Source: Amphiura filiformis
Lineage: Eukaryota; Echinodermata; Ophiuroidea; Amphilepidida; Amphiuridae
DNA: 64,000 bases
Direction of reading: 5' to 3'
Assembly (NCBI RefSeq): GCF_039555335.1
Contig: NC_092628.1
Location: 81,990,315 to 82,054,314 of the forward strand
Made by a program: the position numbers and the translations under genes. Of the stretch, positions 11,586 to 22,045 are shown piece by piece. A model generated the notes under the pieces. It was not told the DNA's origin, did no database searches, and saw only the letters and a list, made by a program, of their open reading frames with translations. Position 1 is the stretch's first letter, and the number at the start of each line of letters is the position of its first letter.

Positions 11586-11799
11586 CCATCCACCACAAAG
11601 TGGGAGTAAAGTCGGCTCTAGACCATTTTCTGTTTATTGCAGATTTTGTAACAATGTACTTTCAGCTTTAGAATGACACCTCAACCAGCTTCATCAAAGG
11701 TCAAATTTCTTATATATTTTACATAGAAATCCATATATTGTTTTTGATTGTATCTCAAAATGGTAAATGCCGACTTTACGACCAGTTTGTGGTGGATGG
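11586..11799. mobile_element. MITE in the receptor 3' UTR
   Basis: CCATCCACCACAAAGTGG...GTAAAGTCGGC at the left is mirrored by GCCGACTTTAC...CCAGTTTGTGGTGGATGG at the right, about 32 bp per arm. It lies 185-400 bp downstream of the receptor stop codon, so it would be transcribed in the 3' UTR. Confidence 0.55.
11633..11638 (-). terminator. Candidate poly(A) signal AATAAA for the receptor gene
   Basis: On the minus strand this reads AATAAA about 346 nt after the TGA at 11984. It is the first canonical hexamer I see downstream. It falls inside the MITE at 11586-11799, so the element may supply the 3' end. Confidence 0.35.
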
Positions 11800-11983
11800 G
11801 CACATATTGTATAACAGAGCCAGTAATTGAATTTCCACCCAAATTGTGGATGTATTATGGTCAAGTGATTCTTCTCCACAAAATCGGGTAATTTTGCAGC
11901 TTAAATAACCTGTTGATTAAACTCTTTCTTTAATAATCGTTGTCTAGCTGACATTGAAACACAGTGCACAAGAATGATGCCAT

Positions 11984-12852
11984 TCATTCCGATACACCAT
12001 CTCCATTTGCTGAAGAGATATTAGGAACAGTGCTTGTTCCATTGCATATTGCCTTAGTACACCGAAACTTACCAGGTGTCTCTTCATAAATAACAGAGTC
12101 ACTTTCTTGCATATCATTGTCATTATCTACATGTCTAAAGCTGTCACTCGCAACAGGTAACTTATTGACGGTTTCACAGCCACGATTTGCGATAACCATT
12201 ACAACAGCTTCACCACTGGGTTGCAGTTTATAGTAATATGGAAGCTGACCGCTTTCTAAAGTATCATTATCTTGTGATGATGATATGTGATCATCTTCAA
12301 TTTTGTAATAATAAACATCTTCGGGAGCTTCTTGCTGTAGGTTGCCAGAGTCAAACGGAATCCTTGTTAATGCAATAGGCAATGAAATAGACGAGCTTTT
12401 ACTATTCAAAAAATCTAATTTCTCAGCAATCGCAGCCTCACTTACGCTGCGCTTTAAGCTGAATGTTGAAGCGTTATTACTTTTATTCGGTACTGCATTC
12501 TGTAGTTCAGTATAACCTTCCAGATTATACCGTTCTCCATGTGGACCCTTCCAAGGTGGTAAGGGCTTTTTCGCCTGTTTAAGCGACATGTATCCTTGTT
12601 TTATTCCCTTCACAAACTTATGACCTGCAACAACTACAGGGGTTGCCGCATCTGAGGATGAGACAGATGAAGAAGATGAATTCGAAGTGTTACAAAGAGG
12701 AGTTGTAATCATGTATGCTTCAGCATCAGCAACAGGTTGTCGTGAAGGCCGTTCAGATAGCGGTATTGGAGGACCTGAGCTATTCACCTGATCATCATAA
12801 GTGAAAGCTCCATCATACATCTGGTTCGCAAAGAAGCGTTTACGTGAAGAAC
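11984..12852 (-). CDS. Terminal exon: tyrosine-rich cytoplasmic tail of a membrane receptor
   Basis: The longest host coding segment in the window. A good acceptor (ATGCATACCTACAG) opens the exon in phase with GSSRKRFFANQMYDG; it runs 288 codons to a TGA. Composition is that of an intracellular tail: acidic, Ser/Asn-rich, no cysteine pattern, a basic start (RKR), and proline stretches GPPIPLSERPSRQP and KKPLPPWKGP. Tyrosine sites in order: TYDD, AYMI, GYMSL, RYNLE, GYTEL, VYYYKI, PYYYKL, IYEE. VYYYKI fits the ITIM consensus V-x-Y-x-x-I; YMSL, YTEL and YYKL are YxxL. Linkage to the transmembrane exon at 31673-31835 rests on strand and architecture. The phases differ (two bases left over upstream, two bases at this start), so another exon must lie between. 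Confidence 0.65.
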
Positions 12853-14110
12853 CTGTAGGTATGCATAAAACGCACAAATTGGTTATTATGTTACAAATAT
12901 GCAAACAAACAAAGAAGGGCACACAAATCTCAATACAAGCAAACCAATTCTACTACCATTCGACAACAAACGATCAAGAAAATATTGCAGTTCATTCTTT
13001 CAAAGAACTAGCAGAATTTCCCCTGGAAGAGATTGGCCAATTGACCAACTGTTGATAAAGGCGCAGTAATAAACAATCTCAGATTTGTTGATGACAGTGC
13101 GCTATTTGCATAATCAGAATGCATCAAAGATGTACAGGTGTTAGTTTCTGGAGTTTCTCAGACAAATTCGTATATGCATGTACATACATATGTGTCCAAA
13201 AGGGTACACATATTGGCCAAACACTTGACCAAATTTGCTTCCTGATTAGGAATATTTTGCCGGTAGGGCAGAACGCGTTTAAGGGTGTTTGGAACCGTTG
13301 ACGCACAGAGACTTGTTCAATACCGGTATCTTTGAGAAACCTTCAAAAGTGGTTGCTATTTAGCTTGACAGACCTTAGATCTGTGCAAGAACGGCATAAG
13401 TCAAAGTCAAGTAAGTCAAGTCTCAACACAAGCAAATACAAGTTTGAAACCAACAAACAAAAAACAAACAAAAACAAAATACCCGAAAATCAATTAATCC
13501 TTTGGTGAAGTTAGCATTAATACTTCTAGAATAGGTTTTTTGATGGGCTCAAGTCACTTATTCGCTTCGTTTGACTATGAAAATGCCATTGACCCGGCTT
13601 TTCCGTGAATAGAATCTCTATTTGAAATCTTTAATTTCAACATTTACAGATCAATCCATTAGATTAGATGGCGCAAAGCATTGTGGGACGATCTAGGTCT
13701 TCCTTTGATGACAGACTGGGCTTACTGAATTAATCTAAGATCAACGTATTGGTAAACAGGTCATTACCCAGTCCTAAATAAGTCTCTCTCCCGTGTAAAA
13801 GTTGGCCAGAAAAGTGCAGAGCCTGATCCGTTTAAGACACCCGCAATCGCGTGTAGATCGCAAGGTTGCTTCCTTTAATAACTGTACGAGGTATGATTTG
13901 GCTACAACCAATAGACTAGGTTATAATTAGACATTGTCTTATCATGGTTACTTGTGTGATACATACCACAGTGATTGAGTCAAGTAATGTCAAAATGGAA
14001 TTTAGATTTTCTGATTTTAAAAAAACATGGAAAATTTGTAATTTGTCGAACCTTATACGCTGTTGCTTTGCATTTTAACGTTAGTGAAGGTGATACCTCA
14101 CGGTGTAGTG
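12853..14110. other. Intron sequence of the receptor gene, no feature recognised
   Basis: AT-rich, no repeat boundary or second exon I can support. Frames at 12801-13055 and 13119-13306 on both strands are shadows or chance. Confidence 0.35.
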
Positions 14111-14465
14111 TAGTCTCTACACCCCTTGATACCGTGACTATTTTTGCATTGTTTTTAAAAAATAATAACACTCTGGTAACAAAAGTTATGTGTAATATAG
14201 GGGCAAGGAATCCAGTTACTACACTGGAATTTCAGTGACTCAAGACAAGCGGTACGTTATTTATGATAAGAAAAGAGGTACCGCTTGAATGTACCTCATT
14301 TCTTAACATACAATGAACCACGTGTCTTGAATCACTGAAATTTCAGTGAAGTGATTGGATTCCTTGCCTCTATAATATACATAACTTTTGTTACCAGTGT
14401 GTAGTTATTTTTAGAGAAAAATGCAAAATTAGTCACAAAATTTATCAGGGGGTGTAGTACCACCT
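14111..14465. mobile_element. Foldback MITE, TACACCCC family, copy 1
   Basis: Left TCTCTACACCCCTTGATA and right TTATCAGGGGGTGTAGTAC are inverted. The inner arms contain GGTAACAAAAGTTATGT and its inverse, TTTCAGTGA pairs, and a centre around GGTACCGCTTG. The same layout recurs at 33446-33797. Non-coding. Confidence 0.7.
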
Positions 14466-14656
14466 TAAGTCTATAGAGTAAGCTTTAAGGAGAAGAGTTC
14501 ATTATAAGAGAAGGAAAAAGGAATTCGATCGCGGCTTCAAAAGATAAGAACTTTATGGTAAGAAATGTCAGCTGCGTCAAATGAAGCGTGTACTTACAGA
14601 GGTAAAATTGCTCGTTACGTAACGTCTTAGCTCCTAGAGACGGTTTGTACTTGTAT

Positions 14657-14845
14657 TGGGCTATATTCCAGTTGATATCCATACACTCCCTATGAAAGAC
14701 ACAACCTTAATCTTCCGCACAGGGAGTGTATATTTCAAATGGAGTCCCCATTCAGGTTACCCCATTTGAATTTCACACTCCCTGTGTGGGAGATTAAGGT
14801 CATGCCTTCCATAGGGGGTGTATGGATTTCATCTGGAATAGCCCA
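14657..14845. mobile_element. Hairpin MITE, CCATACACCCCCTATG family, copy 1
   Basis: TGGGCTATATTCCAG...ATCCATACACTCCCTATG at the left mirrors CATAGGGGGTGTATGGAT...CTGGAATAGCCCA at the right. The inner arm AATCTTCCGCACAGGGAGTG mirrors CACTCCCTGTGTGGGAGATT. The 189 bp fold almost completely. A second copy is at 30812-31001 and a scrap near 19035-19075. Confidence 0.75.
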
Positions 14846-15339
14846 TTGTGTTCTACTTACACGCTCCGTTTAACTGGTTATTAGGCTCTCCTATTTCGGC
14901 ATAACCATTACATCCGTCCTGATTCGATTCGACTCTGTGAAACGACATAAGTGAACAAAAATTAATAATAATAATAAATTCAAAATACAAATAAATCAAA
15001 ACAAACCACTCGAAAAAAAAGTACAAGCGAAAAAGTCAATCCAAACCTGTATAAAAGACAACTGTTTGAGAGGTGTTTTGAATTCGTATGATTTTTTATA
15101 GATCCACTACATTATGATATCTAAGTAATGAAGCTGTTTGTTTTTAGAAATTATCGGCCCATCAGTATATTTTTAATTACATTTTTTTAATGTAATTGTT
15201 GTAATTTATACTAAAATACCTATCTTACAATTTTTGAGGTAACCGTGTCGCAGGAAATTTCATCACAGAACTTGAATTCAATCTTAAATCATAGTAGTTA
15301 AAGTAAATACGATTTTAATTTGGTTATTCTTTACCAAAA
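14846..15339. other. Intron sequence, no feature recognised
   Basis: AT-rich, with short A-rich tracts only. Confidence 0.35.
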
Positions 15340-16740
15340 ATTATGGTATAAAATTAGTAACAACTATCAGGAAGGTTTTCTGGTGATTTTAAGCCGAAAT
15401 GATGAAGTAAAATGAATGAAAGCACACATACTGCAGTTACTGTCCGTTTTCCTATACACAATACACAGTGTTCTCACCATTGACGCGCGACCTTTACAAA
15501 TAGTGTATGTTAGAAGTATATTGCATTTGCCTAGTTAACATCACTGTGTGAAAAATAACCGGCCAATATTTAAACTATTCTCCAAACTTCTAGCAAATAT
15601 ATTTCTCTAACATGACCTAAAATTACAGCTAGGTTAGATGTTCAGAAATAGTCGCACTTTCGTAGAATATGAGTGAGGGCAAAGCATAGCTAGCTCATAG
15701 CTAGCCAACTCCCCGTGTTAATTGAATGGAGATTTGACCGAAAATATTGAGCTATATTGGTAACGGACCGCTCCGTTCTGAAGGATGCCACAAAAAACCG
15801 TACAAGCTACATTTAAACTATTCTATGAAATTCTAGAAAATATAGTTTTATAACATGTCCTAAATTTTTAGCTAATTTAGGTGTTTGGAAATAGTCGCAC
15901 TTTTGTGTTTTAGGAAGGATATGTAAACGACAGATAACACCAAAAATATGAAGAAATTATTTCCAAACCGTGTTAAGTCAACAATCATTATGTTGTCCAC
16001 ATACCATTGTTTCCTTGCGTTTCCTTTATAATCAGTTACCCAACTGAAGCTGTATTATAGCACCTCATAGCGATACCGCACATATAAAACAGACACATGT
16101 GCACAACCAGAGAAGATCCGATTTAATCAGTTGAGCTGTTTCAATGAGTGTTATCTTGGTTTAATAGCTTTTAATGGGGTTTAAGTCCTGCAAAGGTCGA
16201 GATGAATTCTACTGTAGACATGACTGCATCATGACTTACTATCTTGGTTGCATAATTGTCGTGCTCAATGGGGGATTGAAAATGCCTTAATAAGACAATT
16301 TATTTTAAAATTGTTCTGCTGTCTTACATTGAATTTTGCCGATTCCAATTAAGTGTAAGGTGAGTCATGTGCAGTAACATTACAAATGCCAAAACATCAG
16401 GTTAGAAAAAAAACACCCAAAATTCATGTTCAAAGATCGTATATTATTATTTGTATTTCAATAAGGGGGCACAAGAAAGTGAAAAGTTCACAAAGTGGTA
16501 TGAACATGATGAATGGTCACCGTGTTCCTTGGAATCAGTTCAAATGACTCTAATTATATTGACATGTTTTTCAAAACCACATTTTCATATTTCATTCGAA
16601 GCTGCAAGTGATGATGTGTCATAGACATTTCGTTTTCATGATTCTGTATGATATTGTAAAAATGACACGGCTTTTTAAAATGCACTTTCGACATTGTCAT
16701 TTTACATTAGTCGATATCAATATTTTCACCAACTGAGGAA
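15340..16740. repeat. Inverted duplication arm 1, interrupted
   Basis: Matches the reverse complement of 18600-19015: AAAATTAGTAACAACT, GGAAGGTTTTCTGGT, ATGAATGAAAGCACAC, then after an interruption TATCTTGGTTGCA, CAATGGGGGATT and TCATATTTCATTCG. The interruption is the element at 15427-16233. Confidence 0.65.
15427..16233. mobile_element. CATACTGCAGTTACTG-family insert with a visible empty site
   Basis: 807 bp, starting CATACTGCAGTTACTGTCC and ending GACATGACTGCATCATG, the same ends as 4637-5375. The partner arm near 18890-18905 reads from GAAAGCACAC directly into TTATTATCTTGG, showing the site without the insert. No transposase frame. An inner patch (about 15665-15815) is absent from the 4.6-kb copy. 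Confidence 0.65.
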
Positions 16741-16761
16741 TTGCATTCAGCAACATAGTTA

Positions 16762-17690
16762 TGTTACGAGTCGTACTTGACTCAAGGCCAAAATCACCTT
16801 TTACCCGAACTCACACGAATGCACAACACAAATACACTGTTTATTTAAGCTAACAAAATCTAAGTCTTTAATTGAAAACAGAGTATGATTGGTACATATA
16901 ATAACAATATCGCATATACAATAAAATCACACAATGACAGTTTTACTCTATGACTACTTAACCAGCTGTCTTCTTGTTGGTGATCCTAGAGTTCTTGCAA
17001 TGTTCTGGACGACTGATGTAATATATCCTTATTCGCTTGTCCTGCGAAGTCCAGTGTACACTTGCGCTTATAAATCCTTGCGTATAAAATCCTCATACGA
17101 AAATGATGATGCTTTCTCCAATCTCCTTTGCGCTGTTATCTCCACAAATATATCTCCTTGCGCTGCTTTCTCCTCAAATATATCTCCTTGCGCTGCTTTC
17201 TCCAAAAATGGTGTTTCTTTCACCAATCACTCTTTTTCCAGGGAACCGGTTTCTTTAACACAGCTCCACTGTTTCTTGACAGATGCGTGGCCTTCACAAA
17301 CCCAGCAAACTCCAGCAATTTGACAGAAGAACTTTTAATCCTTTGATGAGGAAGAGCACTTTTGTGTGCTCGCTGTCTTCTTCGTTGCTGTATTAAAATT
17401 AGCTCAATTATTGGCTATATAAACTGGTTAAAATGTACTTCTTTTTTGAAGCACGAAGACCATCACACACATGTGGAGTTTTCAATCTCCCATGGCATTC
17501 TGTAAGTCCCAACAAAAGCCTTCAGCTTTTTATATCAGTACTCATGCAAAAAATCCCATCATCTATTAATAAACCATTACTTCAATCACATTTTCACAAC
17601 ATTGCTGCAATCTTGGGATTTCCCAAGATTAATTATACACATTCACATTACATCACTTCCTGGGGGGTTTTCCTGATGGTGCAACAATGA
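16762..17690 (-). repeat. LTR-like sequence, minus orientation
   Basis: On the minus strand: AATAAACAGTGT (poly(A) signal), then GGTGATTTTGGCCTTGAGTC, ending GACTCGTAACA. This is the 3' end expected of a solo LTR and parallels 7969. The 5' end is not defined. The 129-codon plus frame at 16934-17323 includes a short tandem repeat and has no recognisable domain. Confidence 0.35.
17131..17207. repeat. Short tandem repeat, about 33-bp unit
   Basis: TCCTTTGCGCTGTTATCTCC, then CTCCTTGCGCTGCTTTCTCC twice, each followed by a version of ACAAATATAT; roughly two and a half copies inside the LTR-like stretch. Confidence 0.6.
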
Positions 17691-18599
17691 ACTGGGGCTT
17701 TCCAAGTTCCAAACATAGATCTGACTTTGTTTACAATAATTTGGGGGAATTCCAAAATACAAGGGGGTTTCCCATCTCATGAAATACTTTCAGCTTGTAA
17801 ACAAAGTTAAATAATTAAATTAAATCAAATTACTCAGGGCACATCACAGTTAAAACTACATGTATGTTGCTGCATGAAGACAGTCGCTGTCCTAAAAATC
17901 AGAAGTTATTAGTTAATGGGTTATTAATTGATAACAATTTTGAAGCGTGTCCAAATTAAGCTGATGCAGAGAAATTCCAGGCATGAACATGTGGATCTTC
18001 AATCGCTTCTTCAGAACTGCGTTCCAGTCTCATGTAAAGTATGTAAAGTATCATAGAGGTCATTTAAATGGATGACCTAATTTGAGGATGAACTTGAAGT
18101 GTTTTTGGCTAGGAATATTTCCGGATATCCATATCAGTGTTGAATTACGTCTTGACTTAATACCTGATATTTGTTTACAGTGCTATTACACATTTTCCAA
18201 ACAGGACGCAAGTACACGATTAGCTTATAAATTTATCCTTCGGCAAAGAGAGAGGAGAAGAAAGGAGAAAAAAATCCCCCAAACTAGGAAAGTTTCAAAA
18301 TTGACAAATTATATATCAAAAGGTTCAGAAGAGTTGGGAAGTTTTTCTTTTATGTTGGCAATTTTGTAACCCGTGGGCTCTATGCCGTTTCCATGGCAAA
18401 CAGTCACACTGTTATTTCGTCAAAACTAAATAGAGTAGAAACTTCATAGTTGGTCAACCATTTAATGACCTCTCACATAGTATGAGACTGGAAAGTAGTA
18501 ATGAAGAAGCGATTGCAGAGCCACTTCTTCATGCCTGGAATTCCCCTATTAGCCTAATTTAGACACGCTTCAAAATTATGATTTTAGGACAGCAATGGC
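17691..18599. other. Intron sequence, no gene seen
   Basis: AT-rich. The 95-codon plus frame at 18082-18369 contains a lysine/arginine run from an A/G-rich tract and no domain. Confidence 0.35.
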
Positions 18600-19015
18600 T
18601 TCATAGGAATACTCGATTGATGCAGATATTGAAAGTGATTAGTGTAAATGACAATGTCTAAAATGCATTTTTAAACAGTGTCATTTTAATAATATCATAC
18701 AAAACCATGATAAAGAAACGTCTGTGACATCATCACTAGCAGCTACGAATGAAATATGAAAGTATTGTTTTAAAAAACATGTCAACATGATCCATGTTAA
18801 TGTGTAACGGATTCCAAAGGACACGGTGGCTATATTGTTTTGTGAATTTTTCTCTTTCTTATGTCACCTTTAAATCCCCCATTGAACACCACGATTGTGC
18901 AACCAAGATAATAAGTGTGCTTTCATTCATCTTACCTCATTATTTCGGCTTAAAATGACCAGAAAACCTTCCTAACAGTTGTTACTAATTTTATATCATA
19001 ATGGATATTTCTATA
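18600..19015. repeat. Inverted duplication arm 2 (uninterrupted)
   Basis: Reverse-complement partner of 15340-16740. It keeps the undisturbed insertion site and shows no coding potential. Arms differ by many substitutions and indels. Confidence 0.65.
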
Positions 19016-19206
19016 AAAAAAAATTTAGGCAATAAATCTTCCACAGGGGTAGTGTGGATTTTAAATGGAATAGCCCACTACTTGTAGTACAGAAATAAAA
19101 ATGTATGAACTGCCATATACGTTATAGAAAAGTTTTATAGGACAATTTTCCATATCATATCCACGCTTTAACAATAATACTTTGTTAAAGACTCGATAAA
19201 ATCAGT

Positions 19207-19572
19207 ACAAGTCTAATATCTCTATGCACAAACAGAGATCTGAAGCATAAAAATCTGAATACAAAATATCACATCGAAATCTATGGAAATGATAGACTAA
19301 TGATGATACGTCAATTGGCAGAGCAAATCCACCTTAAAATCAAATGCGTACTATGACCCTTACTTTAATTGTGAAGCAAGTATAATATCTCTATGTATTA
19401 TACAAGTTTAATACCTCTATGCACAAACAGAGATCTGAAGCATAAAAATCTGAATACAAAATATCACATCGAAATCTATGGAAGTGATAGACTAATGATG
19501 ATACGTCAATTGGCAGAGCAAATCCACCTTAAAATCAAATGCGTACTATGACCCTTACTTTAATTTTGAAAC
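19207..19572. repeat. Two-copy tandem duplication, about 196-bp spacing
   Basis: The block CACAAACAGAGATCTGAAGC through GCGTACTATGACCCTTACTT occurs twice with only about one base difference (GGAAATGATAG versus GGAAGTGATAG), so the duplication is young. Confidence 0.8.
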
Positions 19573-19985
19573 GACAAAGGAAAGAAATGACAACAACTGT
19601 GACAACTGTTAAAAGGAACCATAAAGCCGGTAAAATTTTGTTGTGCGCATGCAAGGCAAAAGTGAAACAACGACATTTATTTAGAATGTAATATTTCGAT
19701 TAGATGAGGCTGTACATTATTAAAATCTAATAATGAAATAACAAATGAAAGTTGCAGCAATATATTTATTTTGATTAAGAGCATTTTTAAGAATGATAGG
19801 ATCACTACACAAAACTATGTTGTTCTTTAGATTTTGTCCTATTCTGAAAATGTTATGTTGTTGCAAGCTCATTCTGATGCTGTGTGTGGGGGTGGGGGGG
19901 GGGGGGTGGGGGTGTATGGGGATGTGGGTGTATGTATGTAGGGATGGTCATGATCAAATGGCATTTTTGCAAATATTCTAAAACT
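19573..19985. other. No gene seen; G-rich tract
   Basis: Contains a G-rich tract (about 19884-19925, GGGGGTGGGGGGGG type). The frame across it is low complexity. Confidence 0.35.
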
Positions 19986-19989
19986 CTTG

Positions 19990-20220
19990 AATGTCCCTGG
20001 TTCCCTTAACATTTCGTTTTATCTGAACCTGTTGTCATGTGTAATTTCATGTTAAGTTTGGAATGATTTTAATCAACAGCAGGCCTAGTATAGTAGTACT
20101 AAGTATATTGTGAAGTTGCTTGCAAGTGTAAGGAAAATCATTCCAAATTAAGCATGAAATTATACACACATGACAATAGGTTCAGATAAAATGAAAACAC
20201 AAAATGTTAATAGGACATTA
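19990..20220. repeat. Small inverted repeat at the outer edge of the Penelope palindrome
   Basis: TTTTATCTGAACCTGTTGTC and GGAATGATTTT at 20015-20075 mirror AAAATCATTCC and GGTTCAGATAAAATG at 20130-20195, with a loop of about 55 bp. It lies just beyond the point where the two large arms stop matching. Confidence 0.6.
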
Positions 20221-20721
20221 AGAAAAAGTGGGTAATGGTGAATCCAACGGACGAGGACACAAAACACAAGGATCAATAAATGATACAAGAGGATACCTTG
20301 AATATAAACAACAGAAAGGAAAACGAGCAAGGTACACCAACTTGATGTGGGGAAACAAGTAAAATACAGACTAGACAATATGCAGGGGGGGGGGGGCAAA
20401 ACCAGCAAATGTAGGCATAGGAAGTAAGCAAAGTTCGATAGCCAAAAATTACCAGTTCCAAGGCTTACAAAAGTGATAAACCTGCAAAAACAACAAGGAT
20501 CAATGGTAATACAAAATTGCACTAGAACAAGTGATGAAAATCACTGTGCATATAAACAGACACGCTAAACCAAACATCCAGAGTAGGCACAAAACAAGCA
20601 AAGTTCGATGGCCAAAAATTGCCAATTCCAGAGCCCACAAAAGTGTCAGGAAAACAGTACACTGGAAGTGATAAAAATCACTGTGTACATTGCAGTCAAA
20701 CACTAAACAGACAAAAAACAA

Positions 20722-20756
20722 CCGACGTTTCGAGCAGATAAACTGCTCTTCTTCAG
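20722..20756 (-). ncRNA. Minimal hammerhead-ribozyme-like motif, left arm
   Basis: Minus strand: CTGAAGA, A, GAGCAG/CTGCTC stem with a UUUAU loop, GAAAC, GTC, GG. This matches the hammerhead core CUGANGA...GAAA...UH with a one-base extra A and an almost absent stem III. Penelope-like elements are known to carry such minimal hammerheads in their flanking repeats, proposed to act as dimers. Activity here is not shown. Confidence 0.65.
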
Positions 20757-22045
20757 GGACAGACAACAAAATATAAAAGCAACCAACGAAAACTACATGC
20801 TGTAATTTAAAAACAAATTCAAGTCAAAAACTGAAGGCAAGTTCAAATAGAACTCAGTAGCAAACAAGATAAGCTCAGAGCAAAATAAGCATGTCTTACT
20901 TCAATGAAGCACAGTTTACTACAGTGAGAAACTGGAAAGCATTATGTAAATGAGCACGACCACAGGACAATAGGGTATTGTCCTAATTGACAGGAAGTAG
21001 ATGTCAAGAGGGTCGTAGTCAATAGAAGAGGAAGAGAATGAATAGAGGGAGATAAGTGGGCCAATGTCACTCAAATTTAAAAGAGAAGAGTCATGCATAT
21101 TACAGAACAATTATTTTAAATACATAATTATATAAATAAAAGAGAGAAAAAAATACACAGCAAAAATTGCTGAATAAAACACAAGTTGAGGAAAGTCTCA
21201 AATATTAGAGTGTAGTAAGCATACAGAAAGAGGGGATGGGGGGGGGTAGAAAAACAGAAGTAACAATGCAAATGGTCCACGCATGATAAACAATATTTTT
21301 TTTAATGCAGTTCATGTGGATAGGCCTGCAGTGAAGTGGTAAAGCCAAAAATCACTAAAACCAAAGCACAGTAAAATACCGTTACAAATTAGCATGAAAT
21401 ATGCTAAAATAGGTAGTGATACAAGGTCTACTAAAAGATTGAAAAACATAGGCAAGCAAGGAGGCCTACAGTGAGAATGCCAAATGTGAATTGACACATC
21501 AAGCATGTACAATACATGTAGATCCAGTAGTAAATGAAAAAGTAATTAGAAAAGATATGCATGGGGCAATAAATATTATAGGCCTGCATAATACATGTGT
21601 TAAGAAAAGTGAAAAGCCAATAATTGCTGAATCAAAACACAAGTTGAGGAAGGTCACATATAATAAAATGGCAGTATGCATGCAGAAAAGGGGGGGGTAG
21701 GTTTGGAAGTAGAAAAACAGATAAAGTAAATGCATATGAGTTCATATGGACCGTGCATGATAAAACCAATTCTCAGTGCATGTAAAGACCTTTAGATGAA
21801 AGTGGAAAGCCAACAAATCACTAAAACCAAAGAACAGTGAAATACCGTAACAAATTGACATGAAATATGCCAAAATAGGTAGTGATAAAAGGTCTATACA
21901 AGCAAGCAAGGAGGGAGGCCTACAGTGGTGTGAAACCCACATGTGAGTTGACCCATCAAATATGTAGGCCTACATGTACATGTATGTCAAATACATGTGT
22001 TGACGCAAGTAAGATCCATAGGCCAAATAAGGATACACTGGCACG

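Noticed and set aside
14587..14640. Exon candidate on the minus strand with donor TACCTCT|GTAAGTAC
   Set aside because: The donor is good and the exit phase fits the tail exon, but no acceptor gives the required one-base start, and the upstream side runs into a MITE.
20160..21942. Many hydrophobic minus frames, mirrored at 24473-25911
   Set aside because: They fall in the AT-rich 3' region of the Penelope copies and appear in both arms by symmetry; no domain or splice context.
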